Part shown: one piece after another, positions 14,001-23,987 of the stretch
How the letters are laid out: every line of letters starts with the position of its first letter
How positions within the stretch are numbered: position 1 is the stretch's first letter
Origin: Ectocarpus siliculosus
Taxonomy: Eukaryota; Sar; Phaeophyceae; Ectocarpales; Ectocarpaceae
Assembly: GCA_000310025.1 (NCBI GenBank)
Contig: FN649731.1
Span: 721,836-785,835, forward strand
Length of the DNA: 64,000 bases
Direction of reading: 5' to 3'
Program-made: the position numbers and the translations under genes
The notes under the pieces: generated by a model
Seen by the model: only the letters and a program-made list of their open reading frames with translations
What the model was told of the DNA's origin: nothing
Database searches by the model: none

Positions 14001-17000
14001 TCGAAACCCATGGAATGAATCATTTCTCGTCCCCTGTCGTCGGTTCGGTTCGTATAGGCTTGCGAAGGTGGCTTTGGTGGGGGCCCATCTGTATCCGTCC
14101 GTGTGTGTGCTTTGTGTGGCGTTGGCGTATCGGTGATCTTTGCTTTGGCATAGGCACGTCTTTCAAACCGAGCGTTCAGAACAAGAAGTTTTCTCTCTCC
14201 TCGCCGCAATCTTGCTCCGATCGATGCAACGCGTGTCCGCGATCGAATGTATCTCTCCGTTCTCGCAACAACATCGCAATCAATATTTTCCTATCGCAAC
14301 GTCCCTGTTATTCCCGCTTCTCTTATCCCTTATTCCGCCGCTGTCGCAGCAGTGGCATAATCAGTCTCTCATTGCAATGTTCCTTTTATTCCTAACTCTC
14401 TGTCCTCTTGTTCCGCTCCGACGACAACCACAAACAGCCCGTACAATAAGTGTCGGGTTCCGGAAGCCTCCGCTATTTTCAGCAGCGCCTTTTGGCAACG
14501 TTCCTTTTCATCTCGATTCTCTTCTCTCTTGTTCCGCCCCGACAACAACCACCAACGGCCCGTACAACAAGTGTCGGCTTCCGAAAGCCTTCGCTTTCGC
14601 AGCAGCAGCAGCATCCGTCTTCTCCTATTGTAATATTCCTCTTTGAGAAAATATCTGTCTGTACATATTTTACGATGCATCCCCTGTAGTTTTTTCTCTA
14701 CTGGGTCAACGACAAAAATGTCAGCGCGCCCTCCGTTTTGTTTGGTTTTACAAACTGCAGCCTTCGCAGGAACACGATTTTATTCTCGATTCTCTTTTTT
14801 AGCTTGTTCCGCCGCCCCAACGGCAATGACCACCAACAGCCCGTACAACTTGTGTCGGCTTTCGAAGGCCTCCGTTGTCGCGGCATCAGCACACGTAATT
14901 GGTCTCCCCTTGAACGTTCCTTTTATTCTCGATTCTCTTGTTCCGCCCTCGAAGTCACCAACAGCCCGCACAACGGGCATCGGCTTCGAAAAGCCTCCGC
15001 TTTCGCGGCAGCATCAGTCTTCTCCTGTATTGCAACGTTCCTCATATTCTCGATTTCTCGAATTCTCTCGTTCCTCCCCAACGACAACCAATGACCAACA
15101 GCCCGTCGACGGCGTCGAGTGGCCCAGGGGGCTCGAGCAGCTCCTGTTCGGAAGGGTCTTCAACCAGCAGATCCAGGGCGCCGTCTGGGCCTCCGGGCTG
15201 AGGCTCCTTGCTCTCGGCGACTTCTTCGATCAGGCCCTGACAGGAGTGGCGTGGCCCCAAAATCTTGAGTTCCTCTCCCTCGGAAACAAGTTCAACCAGG
15301 TGTGTGTGTGTGTGGGTTGTGGATAGCTTGACCACGCGCGTTTTGGCAACAAACAAAGAAAAGTGCTCAAATGTTGGAACATAAAACTTGGGGCAAACGA
15401 CACAACCGGTTATGCCCTTTTTGTCAAGAAGCATCAGCTAGGCTTTGGCAACGTCAAACGGGCCTTGGTGATTGGTCAAATTCCACTTGCACCCGGCCGT
15501 GTCCCAACTAGCCCGGGGTATACCGTGCCACTCATCTCCGGAACTGTACATACCTTGATTTCGGAAACCTACCCTGACCTCACGGGTAAATGGGACCCTT
15601 TCGTCGGTCCTTTCCTCCGCAGGAATGCATTTACGCTCCAACCGCAGGATACCAACCATGAACTCTTCCCGCTCCAAAACAAACAATGGCTGGCGCACAG
15701 CACAATCCGGTGGGAAAAGCAACCGAAATTCATGTGTGAGGCATGCGAGATTCGAGTCACGCTCAGAATGTGACCGATCCAGCATGGTTGACACGTCGAC
15801 TCAGTGAGATTTATGTGCCGAGGGGGTGGATATATATATATACACACACACACACGCCGACCGAATCATCATGGAAGGAGTGAGTGTACTACCCTACCTA
15901 CACTTGAGGTTGCGCCGTGCAACCTACAGAATCGTGCCGGAGGAGTGGGGACTAATAAGGAGCTGCCTTCTGACCCAACATTGCGAATAGAATTTTCGGG
16001 GTGTAGTTAATATGGTCGACATGTAGATGTTGCTGGCGTGGGATGATTATAATAGGCGGGTAATTTGTTCGCCCCCACTGCCGCCACACACCCGCACATA
16101 CCACATCTTTGAGTCGTGACAATGATGCTGCTTGCAACAATGCTGGATCGGTCGCGTTCTGAGCGCGACTTTAATCTCGCATGTTTCACGACGTGTCGGT
16201 TGCTTCTCCAACGGAATTGTACTGCAGCAGTAGTGGGCCCTGGAATGTGCCGGCACACGCTGAAATACCAAGTCGTTCTGTACATTGAATGGTGCCGGTG
16301 TCAGGTATTGTGCCCGCAAAATCTCTGGACACATACCGGCAACATTCAGGGCCCACTAATGTACTATGTGCCGGCCATTGGTATCCGATGGTTGGAGCGG
16401 AATCTGATTCCGAAGGAGGAAATGGCCGATTAAATGGTCCCATTTCCCGTCAGATCAGGGTACATTTCCCAAAACAGGGTAAAATTCTGGACAAAAGTAG
16501 CCGTGCCGGCTTATGGGGACACGGCAGGGTAAATGCGTATTCTTTACCAATCAGCTGGGCTGGTTTGTCGCTGCCAAATACTCCGGAGTAAGGTGTGTAC
16601 CCAGCTGAGTCGCCTTTTGACCAGGGTATATACCCTTTTGTGTCGTTTGCCGAACGCATGTATGTTGTGGACCCGAACACGTGAAAAATAGAAACGAAGA
16701 CATTCCTTAAGTATGCGCTTTCCCAACGCTCGGGTTTTTTGCCTGTTGGACTCGGATGACCGAGCCGCTGGACTTTCGAAAACCCACACCAGAACTTTGA
16801 GACTGAGGTCGGGGGTTGCTACCGAACGGGGCCGTGGTACCCGTGCATGATTTTCGATCGGGTAATAATTTAGGGTTGGTTCTTACCGACGCGTTATTCC
16901 GCGATATATGTCCACTGGATTGGAACGTTTGTCCAACGACGGTATGGCGAGTACTGTACTGGTACCGCTCACTGGCGTCTCTTCTCTGCCGGCTGGCCTA

Positions 17001-18000
17001 AATCTCTCGCCGTTGTCGCTTCGACTGCTGCTCTTGCGCGCCGTCTTGTCTCTTTCTCGTGCAGGCCGTCGACGGAGTGGCCTTCCCCTCCCGGCTGGAG
17101 CAGCTCGCCTTCGGGTGGAGGTTCGACCACCCCATCACCGCCGTCATCTGGCCGACCAACCTCAAGCTCCTGAGCTTCGACGGCGGCTTCAACCAGGACC
17201 TGAGCAGGGTGGAGTGGCCGCGAGACCTGAAACAGCTGCAGCTGGGGCGCAGCTTCAACCAGCCCATCTGCGAGGTAACCTTCCCGCGGGGGCTCCTCAG
17301 ACTGGACCTGGGTGACAATTTCAACCAGGTGTGTTACATAGTTGTCAAATGATGTCGTGGGTGTGAGAATTGGAGGGAATGTGTGTTTTGTTACTCAGAC
17401 TGGACCTGGGCCACAAGTGCAACCAGGCGTGTTGATTTATCGTCGGTGTTAGAATTGGAGGATTGTTCAGCTTCGGTTGGCTTGTTCTCGTATGGGTAGG
17501 CACTAAATCAAACGAACAAAATGAAAAAAAAAAATCCAGTGTGCGCTTCCTCTTGTGTGACCCCGGCTGACACGTCAGGTTTGTATTCGCCGGAAGGCCT
17601 GTAAACCGGCGCCAGAATAGATGGGACGAACACACACACAAGGTACTTGCTGACGGAATCTCCTTACGGTTAAAGTTCCTACGGTATGCCTTTGTTTGTT
17701 TGTTTTTTTTCGTATTCGTCTGCCCGCTTGTCAAGCCCGTGGAGGGGGTTCTCTGGCCGCCTTTTCTTGAGAGCCTTTCGTTCGGCCAGGCGTTCAACCA
17801 CCGCATCGACGCCGAGGGGGTCGAGTGGCCGCCCTCCCTGCAGAAGCTGACCTTCGGAGGATCGTTTAACCAGGTGCCATTTGTAGGCTTGCTTGAAGGG
17901 GTATGGGGGCGGGTAGGGCACACACATGGATGGGGTGCTTGTTGACTGTTACGTAATGCGGTCTACTGTGTGCCTTTGGTGTACGTGTGAGACACAGAGA

Positions 18001-18082
<82 letters not shown>

Positions 18083-19844
18083 CACACACACATACACACA
18101 ACAGGGACAAGGGAACGACTAAAACACCAATGGAGGAGGAAATCATGGAGTGAAAGAGAGCAAGAGCTTCGAGCCAGATGACCTTCCTCACAACAAGCGA
18201 CGCAGGGCTAGAGAAGAACTGCCGCAAAATAACTGTAATAATAGTGGCGATGAGCGTAATGGTGGTGAAAGCAAGCAGGAGTGCAAGGTAGCAGCCTTGC
18301 TTCTGTTGCTACCAGTTCTGTCTTTAATCCGGAGAGTAGCGTAGAATCCCATGACGCTCGGTCCCAGGGTCCCAGATCGTGGCCTACAGAAGCATTCTGT
18401 ATTTTCCACCGCACTGAGATTGACTGACGTCTTTTCGTCGGTTAGCGCGGTCGATGCTAGTAAAAAAGACACACAGAGACCGGCAGACAAGAAGACCCAA
18501 ACATGGCGTCGTTGCTCACCGCTCGCTGCGTACCGCTGCCGTCTTTTACAAACGCCGCCCTTGCTCGTGTGCATATCGCTTGGCGATATGACCCACCCAC
18601 CCGCTACCCACCCGCTTACCATGTTTGCGCGTCCGGCTCTCGGCTCCACTCTTGCCTTATACTCCAGCCCGTGGAAGGGGCCAACTTTCCGACTGCCCTA
18701 GAAGAAATTACGTTTGGCAGAGAGTTCAACAAGGTGGGTGCCCTGTTTCCCCCCCCCCGCAGTGCTTCTCCATTTTTTCCGAACGGAAATCGCACAACAA
18801 GCAGCATCGAGTTCTGCGTGCGTCGTGCTTGGTCTAGTTAACTGCAGCATCTCCGGCCGTAGGTCAGGCACGTCGGTCTCCGGAGGTCTCCAACCCCCAA
18901 ACCCGTCGTCTCGATCACCTTTGTGGAGGGGGAAGAGAGAGGGGTCGCGCGATTGAGCCTAGCCTCGGGGGGTAGAGTAAACGGTGATCTCCTTGGCAGG
19001 CTGCCGGCGATAATACCGGCCGCTGTCGTGTCGCCACTTAAAACATGCTGCTGTAGGCAGCAACACCCCTCAGTTCGACTCTGTTTCGTGTTGGCTCCGG
19101 CTCGCCTGCCAGCAAGTTGTCGGCGTGCCAGCACGGATGTGCCACATGTTTAGAGAGCAACTGCCGTGTGGTCGGGGGAGCGTGCGTTATTTCTTGCTGT
19201 TTCGACGGGTTGTCGATTGTCGCCATCGAAATCGTTTTGTCTGCCAATTGGCGTGTGTACGTCAGAAGCGCTGTGGTTCATCCCTCAACCGGCCCTGAGG
19301 ACGCTGCGCCGTGTCTTCGGGTTGTTCCGCTGCATTGCGTTGATTGGTGTTCCCTCTAACTCTCTCTTTCTCTCTCTTCCGGAACGGTGCTCGCATGGGT
19401 TCATTAAATCCAAATCGACCGTGCTACCGGACGAACAGAACGAAATTCGCCAATCTAGTTGCGGGACATCAAACCGCGAAGAACAGCTTGCTAGTCACGT
19501 CACGTTTGCGTGTGTGTGATTTTTAGCATCGGCCGCGCTATCCGAACTTTGTTGTTTTTCTCGTATTTCCCGTACCCGCCTGTCAACACACCGCCACACC
19601 AACCCCAACGAAGGCCCACCACCGTACGCACGTCCTCGTGTTCCCACCGCAGCCGGTGTCCAAGGTCGCGTGGCCCTCGCTCTTGAAGAAGCTGGCGTTC
19701 GGCCACCGTTTCGACCCGTCGAGCCTGAACGGTCTCGTGTGGCCCGAGGGGCTCAAGGCGATACAGCTCGGCCGGGTCTCGAGGGCCGTCAACGACGACA
19801 GGCGCATCCACCCTTGGGGCGCTTGGGACGAGCCCGAAGGATGA
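8082..19844 (+). CDS. FNIP/LRR-like 22-residue repeat protein, multi-exon
   Basis: Exons read as 8082-8864, 12655-12720, 13563-13826, 15102-15299, 17065-17328, 17736-17873, 18668-18733 and 19653-19844 (TGA stop). All join in phase 0, giving about 656 residues. The first 200 residues are Ala/Gly/Ser/Pro-rich around a segment LLDVSFLVASGGWLDLASGK that may be an F-box-like or substrate-binding head (weak). The rest is about 17 repeats of roughly 22 residues with the pattern WPxxLxxLxFGxxFNQPI, close to FNIP repeats of Dictyostelium and to LRRs. Such repeats form solenoid binding surfaces; no enzymatic domain is visible. Most internal exons are exact multiples of 66 bp and end at FNQ. The C-terminal exon degenerates after two repeats and ends WGAWDEPEG. 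Further small exons could be hidden in the long introns. The ATG at 8082 is the first in a good coding context, but the frame is open upstream. Confidence 0.8.
9826..10185. repeat. Imperfect minisatellite, about four units
   Basis: Four diverged units of about 80-100 bp. Each has the form cagcagcag, then (a)ggacctgca, then aaagacgccgctaaa, then cacacacgaa, then a gcgaacagcag end. The array lies in the first intron of the FNIP-repeat gene. No reading frame is conserved across the units. Confidence 0.75.
10672..11432. repeat. Three dispersed copies of an 80-90 bp intronic repeat
   Basis: Copies at about 10672-10762, 10985-11070 and 11353-11430. They share atgcagccagtc, ggtaacagaa and agtaggtagctgctcagaag segments, with diverged ends. 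A related string, gaacctttcgcccttgcgtt, recurs nearby at about 10580 and 10868. The third copy abuts the OTU pseudogene, so the repeats may be remnants of the element that carried it. Confidence 0.7.
11422..12033 (+). pseudogene. OTU-family cysteine protease remnant with one in-frame stop
   Basis: A plus-strand frame opens at 11422, with its first ATG at 11512 after a Thr-rich leader. It shows OTU landmarks: the nucleophile motif IGDGACLPR, a following helix (VRGQLIDHI), a TGIEIVAAQQQLYNINI strand-helix stretch and a final YGHQHYRTL with the expected catalytic His. A TGA at 11875-11877 interrupts the frame at the point where OTU proteins usually have a Trp-Gly region. The frame then continues to TAA at 12031-12033. 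OTU enzymes remove ubiquitin, and OTU domains are frequent cargo of transposons and viruses. The copy sits inside the 3.8 kb first intron of the FNIP-repeat gene, in the same orientation. The single nonsense codon suggests recent loss, or alternatively a readthrough or sequencing artefact. Confidence 0.7.
12108..12131. repeat. (TA)n microsatellite
   Basis: A run of alternating t and a in the first intron of the FNIP-repeat gene, just downstream of the OTU remnant. Confidence 0.85.
12945..13200. repeat. Diverged direct duplication in an intron
   Basis: Two copies, about 12945-13030 and 13110-13200. They share gttttttcccgtct, gaggaccgac and gttggagaccctcctccctg type segments. They lie between repeat-protein exons 12655-12720 and 13563-13826. 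Confidence 0.65.
14330..15101. repeat. Intronic repeat built on copies of the splice acceptor
   Basis: Units of roughly 110-130 bp repeat at about 14413, 14531, 14811 and 14941 and end at the true acceptor at 15100-15101. Each has gttccgcc, then a caacca(c)caacagcccgt core, then a gtcggcttccgaaagcctccgctttcgc segment, then a ttgcaacgttccttttattctcgattctc tail. The core matches the real junction (ccaacag, then the exon start cccgtcgac), so each unit carries an acceptor-like site. An earlier partial unit is visible near 14332. Confidence 0.75.
15355..16690. mobile_element. Foldback element with long diverged inverted arms
   Basis: The reverse complement of about 15355-15793 aligns along its length with about 16131-16690. 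Shared landmarks in order are atgctggatcggtc, tctcgcatg, cggttgctt, ggttggagcg, ggtcccattt, gtcagg(a)gtag/cagggta, gggacacggc, accaatca and tgtgtcgtttgcc. The centre is about 340 bp. No intact coding region was recognised in the arms or the centre. The right arm is longer because a small element is inserted in it (16233-16356). The whole lies in the intron between exons 15102-15299 and 17065-17328. Confidence 0.7.
16233..16356. mobile_element. MITE nested in the foldback arm, probable TA target duplication
   Basis: About 124 bp with inverted ends: gtgggccctggaatgtgccgg on the left and ccggcaacattcagggcccac on the right, differing by an indel and a substitution. TA lies immediately outside each end (16231-16232 and 16357-16358), as expected for a Tc1/mariner-type insertion. 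The left foldback arm lacks this block. Confidence 0.75.
17296..17463. repeat. Duplicated exon end with decayed donor
   Basis: The end of exon 17065-17328 and the first bases of its intron (about 17296-17375) recur at about 17396-17463. The copy keeps cctcagactggacctggg and gttagaattggagg-type ends. It has lost the repeat core and carries gc in place of the gt donor after caaccag. Confidence 0.75.
17994..18082. repeat. (AG)n microsatellite
   Basis: About 85 bp of nearly perfect gaga, in the intron after exon 17736-17873. It produces spurious Arg/Glu and Ser/Leu reading frames on both strands. Confidence 0.95.
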
Positions 19845-20327
19845 TGGGGTCGATGCCGCTCTCGAGCTGCGGCATACAATGGCTGCGGGTGCTCTCTGCC
19901 CTGCCTCCGCTGCTCCTTAGGCTTGTAAATTTTCTGTAGATATGTCTCCGAACGCGCCGGAATCGGTGTGTGTGTTGTTGTTGTGGGTGTCTTGCCTTGC
20001 GAAGCGGGAGCAGGCAACACGGCGCGACGTGTGTATGCAAGCGTAGTACGCCAGCCGCGTGTTTTGATTGGCCGCTGACCGGTTGGTCGCTAATATGTAT
20101 AAACTTGCTCCTTGAGCAGCAGCAGACAGTGCGGAACGGAGTCTTCCTTGGATTCTCTTTTGCGGTTTTATTTGTCCGCGCGAACGGGCGGTCAGAGATT
20201 CCGTTCTGCCGCGCCCATCTTCGTCCCACCCTTACGCTCAGCGGTTGTTGGACCGCTTGCTGTGGGCGTTGATTTTGATTGGCTATTGTAGTTGGTACCG
20301 CTTCTCCACGGATTTTATTGAGTGGCT

Positions 20328-20388
20328 ACAGAGGTAGAAATCAAACCATTCAAGCTGACTTCTCTACTGGTTTGATTTCAGCTTCTGT
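20328..20388. repeat. Imperfect hairpin, possible MITE
   Basis: Arms at about 20328-20348 and 20368-20388 are imperfect inverted copies (acagaggtagaaatcaaacc against ggtttgatttcagcttctgt) around a loop of about 19 bp. A hairpin with a related core, aaatcaaaccatt, lies at 62367-62426. Confidence 0.65.
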
Positions 20389-21284
20389 ACACCTCTTCTG
20401 CACAGGTTTAATTGGTCAGGACCAGCTTTAGTCGGCCGACCGAACGCAATCGGATCGCAGAAAATCTTGCGTGACTCTCCGTACGCCGCAGCATCGCTGA
20501 GTATCTGCCAGGGTGTATTTCCCTTTTGCCTCGCTTTGTCGCAACTTTCTTTTGAGTTTAGGAATGCTTATACTTGTACAGCAATGATAATGTTTCTTGC
20601 CGGCTTTTGTTGCGAGATGATGGTAGATATGACGGTTCTTTTTTTTATTTCATTGTGCTCTCTCTGAGGGGTAGTTGCCGCCAAAACTCTCGTTCGTTGG
20701 AGAATGCACGATAAACGTCATCGTACATCCCCGTTGCGGGAATGGAATGATTGGTATACGGTAGGGTTCCTGCAGCGTTGAGCTAGCTCACTACGCGGTT
20801 TAGGGGTTGCGTCACGGGTTTCTTCCCTTACCACGCACCACGAACGGCTCAGCAACCTCCCGTCCCCCACACCGGGGGGCGCGTCGTTGGGTTCTCTTTT
20901 TCTTCGGGTGTTGCCCCCCTCCCCCCCCCCCCCCCCCCCGCCCTCCCCCGTTTATTTCCGTATCATGAATCGGAGTTTTTGCTGCATGTGAGGGGCGCTC
21001 TTCGGGTTCATACGGGGGGAATGGGGTGGGTGAGGAGGGCGTTTTCTTGGCTGACGGTTTTTCCGAAGGCGAATCGGGAGGTGTTTGTCGCGGGGTTAGG
21101 GTGTGCGCGGCGGGGCATAAATGCCGCCAAAGAACACGTGTGTGTGTGTGTATGGGTCCGCTAGCTAGCATGGCCTGACTTTTTTCTACTGTGTATATTT
21201 GATCACTTTTGCTATGCTCCGCGGGTCGGGGGTGTGTGTGTGCGCTTGTCGGGGGGTGCTTTCGGCAGGACGGGATGGGAATGG

Positions 21285-21560
21285 GCCTACAATACTTGAC
21301 GCACAGAAAGCGCCCGCGCTCAAGAACCTCGAGGCTGGGGTTCTTAGCTGGGAAGGTCATGCTGCGAATGGCCGCTACTAGGGGGGAGTTCTTTAACGAT
21401 CTTACGAACGGTGCTCAAGTTCTGAGATGTTGAGCTTTTTTGGGCTCAGTTTCTTAAGAACTGCCAAGTCCGGTTCTGATATTAGTGCGGGCGCTTTGTG
21501 TATTTTAGCGGTTGATCTAATTACGCCGATGATGCACTCGGCCAGCTGCGCGTTGAGTGT
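21285..21560. repeat. Dispersed repeat, copy 1
   Basis: Aligns with 57530-57800. Shared segments in order are cactcaagaacctc, ttcttag, ggtcatgct(g/a)cgaatgg(c/t)cgct, tcaagttct, ggctcaagtttctta-type, and gcgggcgc. The two copies are diverged and hold no clear coding frame. Confidence 0.65.
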
Positions 21561-22810
21561 TCTCGCGAGTACTACTCCTGAAACCATGCTGGAGGAGGCA
21601 TTCGAAGTTGGCTGTACTGCTTGATACGGCTTGCGTTTGGTGTTCGGTCCGAGAGTGAAGGCACACCGGCCTGAGATTGTTGTTGCTACAGGTGCCTCCC
21701 TTCGTCAAGGTGCATTTATTTCTTGGCCTGTCGTTGTTGCGGCTATGGTCTAGGCGTAGTACCTGTCTATGCATGCGGATGAGTATCATCTCGCTCCCGG
21801 ATACAAAACCCGCCGCGCACCGCTGCTGCTGCTGCTCTTGCTGGTGGTAGCTCACGGTGCTTGCGCTGCTGTGATCGCAAAAGGGGGAGTGACTGGGACA
21901 TGCTGGTGGTGGTCTGATTCGTTCATTTTTTCGATAGAGCTACGATAACACCAGCGGTCACAATGCCTTAATTCTGTCTGTATCTTTTTACTGAAGCTCT
22001 TTGCTGTTCGAGCGGACGTCGGTCTCCGCACCCACGTCGGTCTCCGGGCGCGCCCCGTGATGGATTTGTACACGGCAGCAGCGGTGTCGGTTCATGGTGC
22101 CCTCTGACTCGCGTTCTCAGCTCTGCATGCTCCGGCTACTTAATAATGTATCGTCTACCTAGTTCGCAGCTTAGTCTACCTCTGAAACCCATTTTTTTTT
22201 TTCATACTACATTGAGGTTTTAAGGTCTGTTGTCATTGTATGGACGGAAACCAGGCAGCAGGCAAACCGGTAGCTAGGGGCACTTTGTATGAAGAAAAAC
22301 GCCATTTATCTTGGAGGTAAAATTCACTGGAACAACGTGTGAAATTCACTGCGACCACGTTTTGACCCTCCGAACAAATTGGAGTGGGGCGGTTCTTCTC
22401 TCTCACCAAGTGCATTCTTCACCGAGGGACGTTCCCGGTAGCACTTTCTTTCGTGGGTGGATGTGTGTCGGAGCGTGACTGGGTGGGGTGAATAGAAGCA
22501 AGCTGCTTGCAATGCAAGCAAGAAGCGCGCGCGCACCTCTTTGGCGCACGTTTGGCACCGAACGACGCACACGTTTGTTTGGCACCGACACAACAACAAG
22601 ATTTTCATGCATGGCATGGGTGCTTTCTTTGTGAAACGGAAAAAAACCAACCTGTTCCTTCCGTGTCAACATCATCACGGAGACAACCGCTACATCCGTT
22701 GCTCATTTTTTCGAATCGTGGCAATCGTGGCCCCCTTTACTTTCTTTCTCGTGACTATCGCGGCAGCAGCACGTAGTATGACCCCGAGAGTGAATGAAAA
22801 CTATTTATTT

Positions 22811-22909
22811 GTAGTAGCATTAATTTTGCCTTGCATAGCGTATGTTTTCGTTACCACCGTGTAGTAGCATTAATTTTGCCTTGCATAGCGTATGTTTTCG
22901 TACCACCGC
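22811..22909. repeat. Near-perfect 50-bp tandem duplication
   Basis: Positions 22811-22860 and 22861-22909 are the same sequence, apart from one missing base near the end of the second copy. This implies a recent slippage or unequal-exchange event. Confidence 0.95.
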
Positions 22910-23493
22910 GAGAAGACACAGAACAACATTGATTGGTCTAGGTAGGCCTTAGGCGGGGCGGAGTCGTGCCCATGATAAGGGGAGATAACTTCGACGACCG
23001 ACACAAAGAGTCATGAGAGTCATGAGAGCATATATATTATCGCGCAAAACAACAACCTGTTGTTCGTTGCGTTTGTTGTATAGATCGATGGCGAAGAAGA
23101 TGACACCTGTGCCGTTCTACATGCAGCGCGGGATTCTGAGATAAGCGCAACCAAACGCCTTGGCACTCAGTTCGTGTGCATGTACTGCTGGGCCGTCCCT
23201 GTTTGCTCACTGGTACCTACAGCTGTTGTTTCACTCGTTGTGTGGTACGTATCTTGTGTCAGTGTGTGATTATTTTTCCTTACGTCACACCGCGGTGGGT
23301 TTCCATGTTTCCATTACCTTCCCAGACATGCACTTTTTTTCCTCGCTCACATTTTGGTTAAGTGTGGGACAAGGGGGGGGGGGGGTGATGCTGCTGCTGT
23401 AGTCGAATGTAGTGTGTGGGCGTGTAGTTCAGTTTTTGGGCACGCAATCGTGCTGCAGGGATTGTAGGTGTACCTCTTCGGGCTTGTTGTGTA

Positions 23494-23669
23494 AGAGAGA
23501 GAGAGAAAAGGTGCCCGCAGTTTTCTGATTGGCCAATTTTTTTGACAGGAAATTTCCTTTGGTCGAAAAATCCATGGTCGACCGATGACGTCAGCCACGG
23601 TTGTGACGTCACTTCTCAACAAAATCTCGAAAAATTCAAATTCGCCGTGGGTGACTGATGATTGATGAA
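23494..23669 (+). repeat. Left terminal inverted repeat
   Basis: 176 bp, inverted relative to 39524-39698. It differs at two single bases plus one small divergent patch with a 1-nt indel. It starts with (ag)6 aaaag, then gtgcccgcag, and ends gtgactgatgattgatgaa. It contains perfect palindromes attggccaat (23528-23537), ggaaatttcc (23548-23557), ggtcgacc (23576-23583) and two tgacgtca sites (23586-23593 and 23604-23611). Confidence 0.93.
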
Positions 23670-23987
23670 TTTCATGTCACATCATCAGCTCGTAGCCTGA
23701 TGACTTCGATAATGATTACTATTATTATAGGAGCAGTTATGAAGGAGGAGTGACAAAAAACCGATCACAGGATCTCCTTACTCACGTCACATATAGATAG
23801 CTATTCGGCGGGCCAAGCAGGAGAAGGCGAAAACTGAAAGTTGGATTTGGCTATCTCCCTACTTCCAAACAGTACCCACTTTCGCTCACACTTCTACAAA
23901 TCCGGAGTAACAAACACCGTGGTTGACGATTCGCCCCAATCCGCAGATAAATTTTGTGTCTTACAATTAGATATACAAAACACAGAA

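Larger units (their letters stand above)
19845..23493. other. Gene-poor spacer before the inverted-repeat element
   Basis: From the stop of the FNIP-repeat gene to the left end of the element I see no coding pattern on either strand. The region holds a poly-C/poly-G tract near 20923-20940, a hairpin at 20328, a dispersed repeat at 21285, a tandem duplication at 22811 and a poly-G run near 23372. Confidence 0.55.

Noticed and set aside
17987-18227. Arg-Glu and Ser-Leu repeat proteins
   Set aside because: Translations of an (AG)n microsatellite.
23480-23493. Target-site duplication for the large element
   Set aside because: Bases outside the left repeat (ttgttgtgta) and the right repeat (acccttttct) do not match, so none is claimed.
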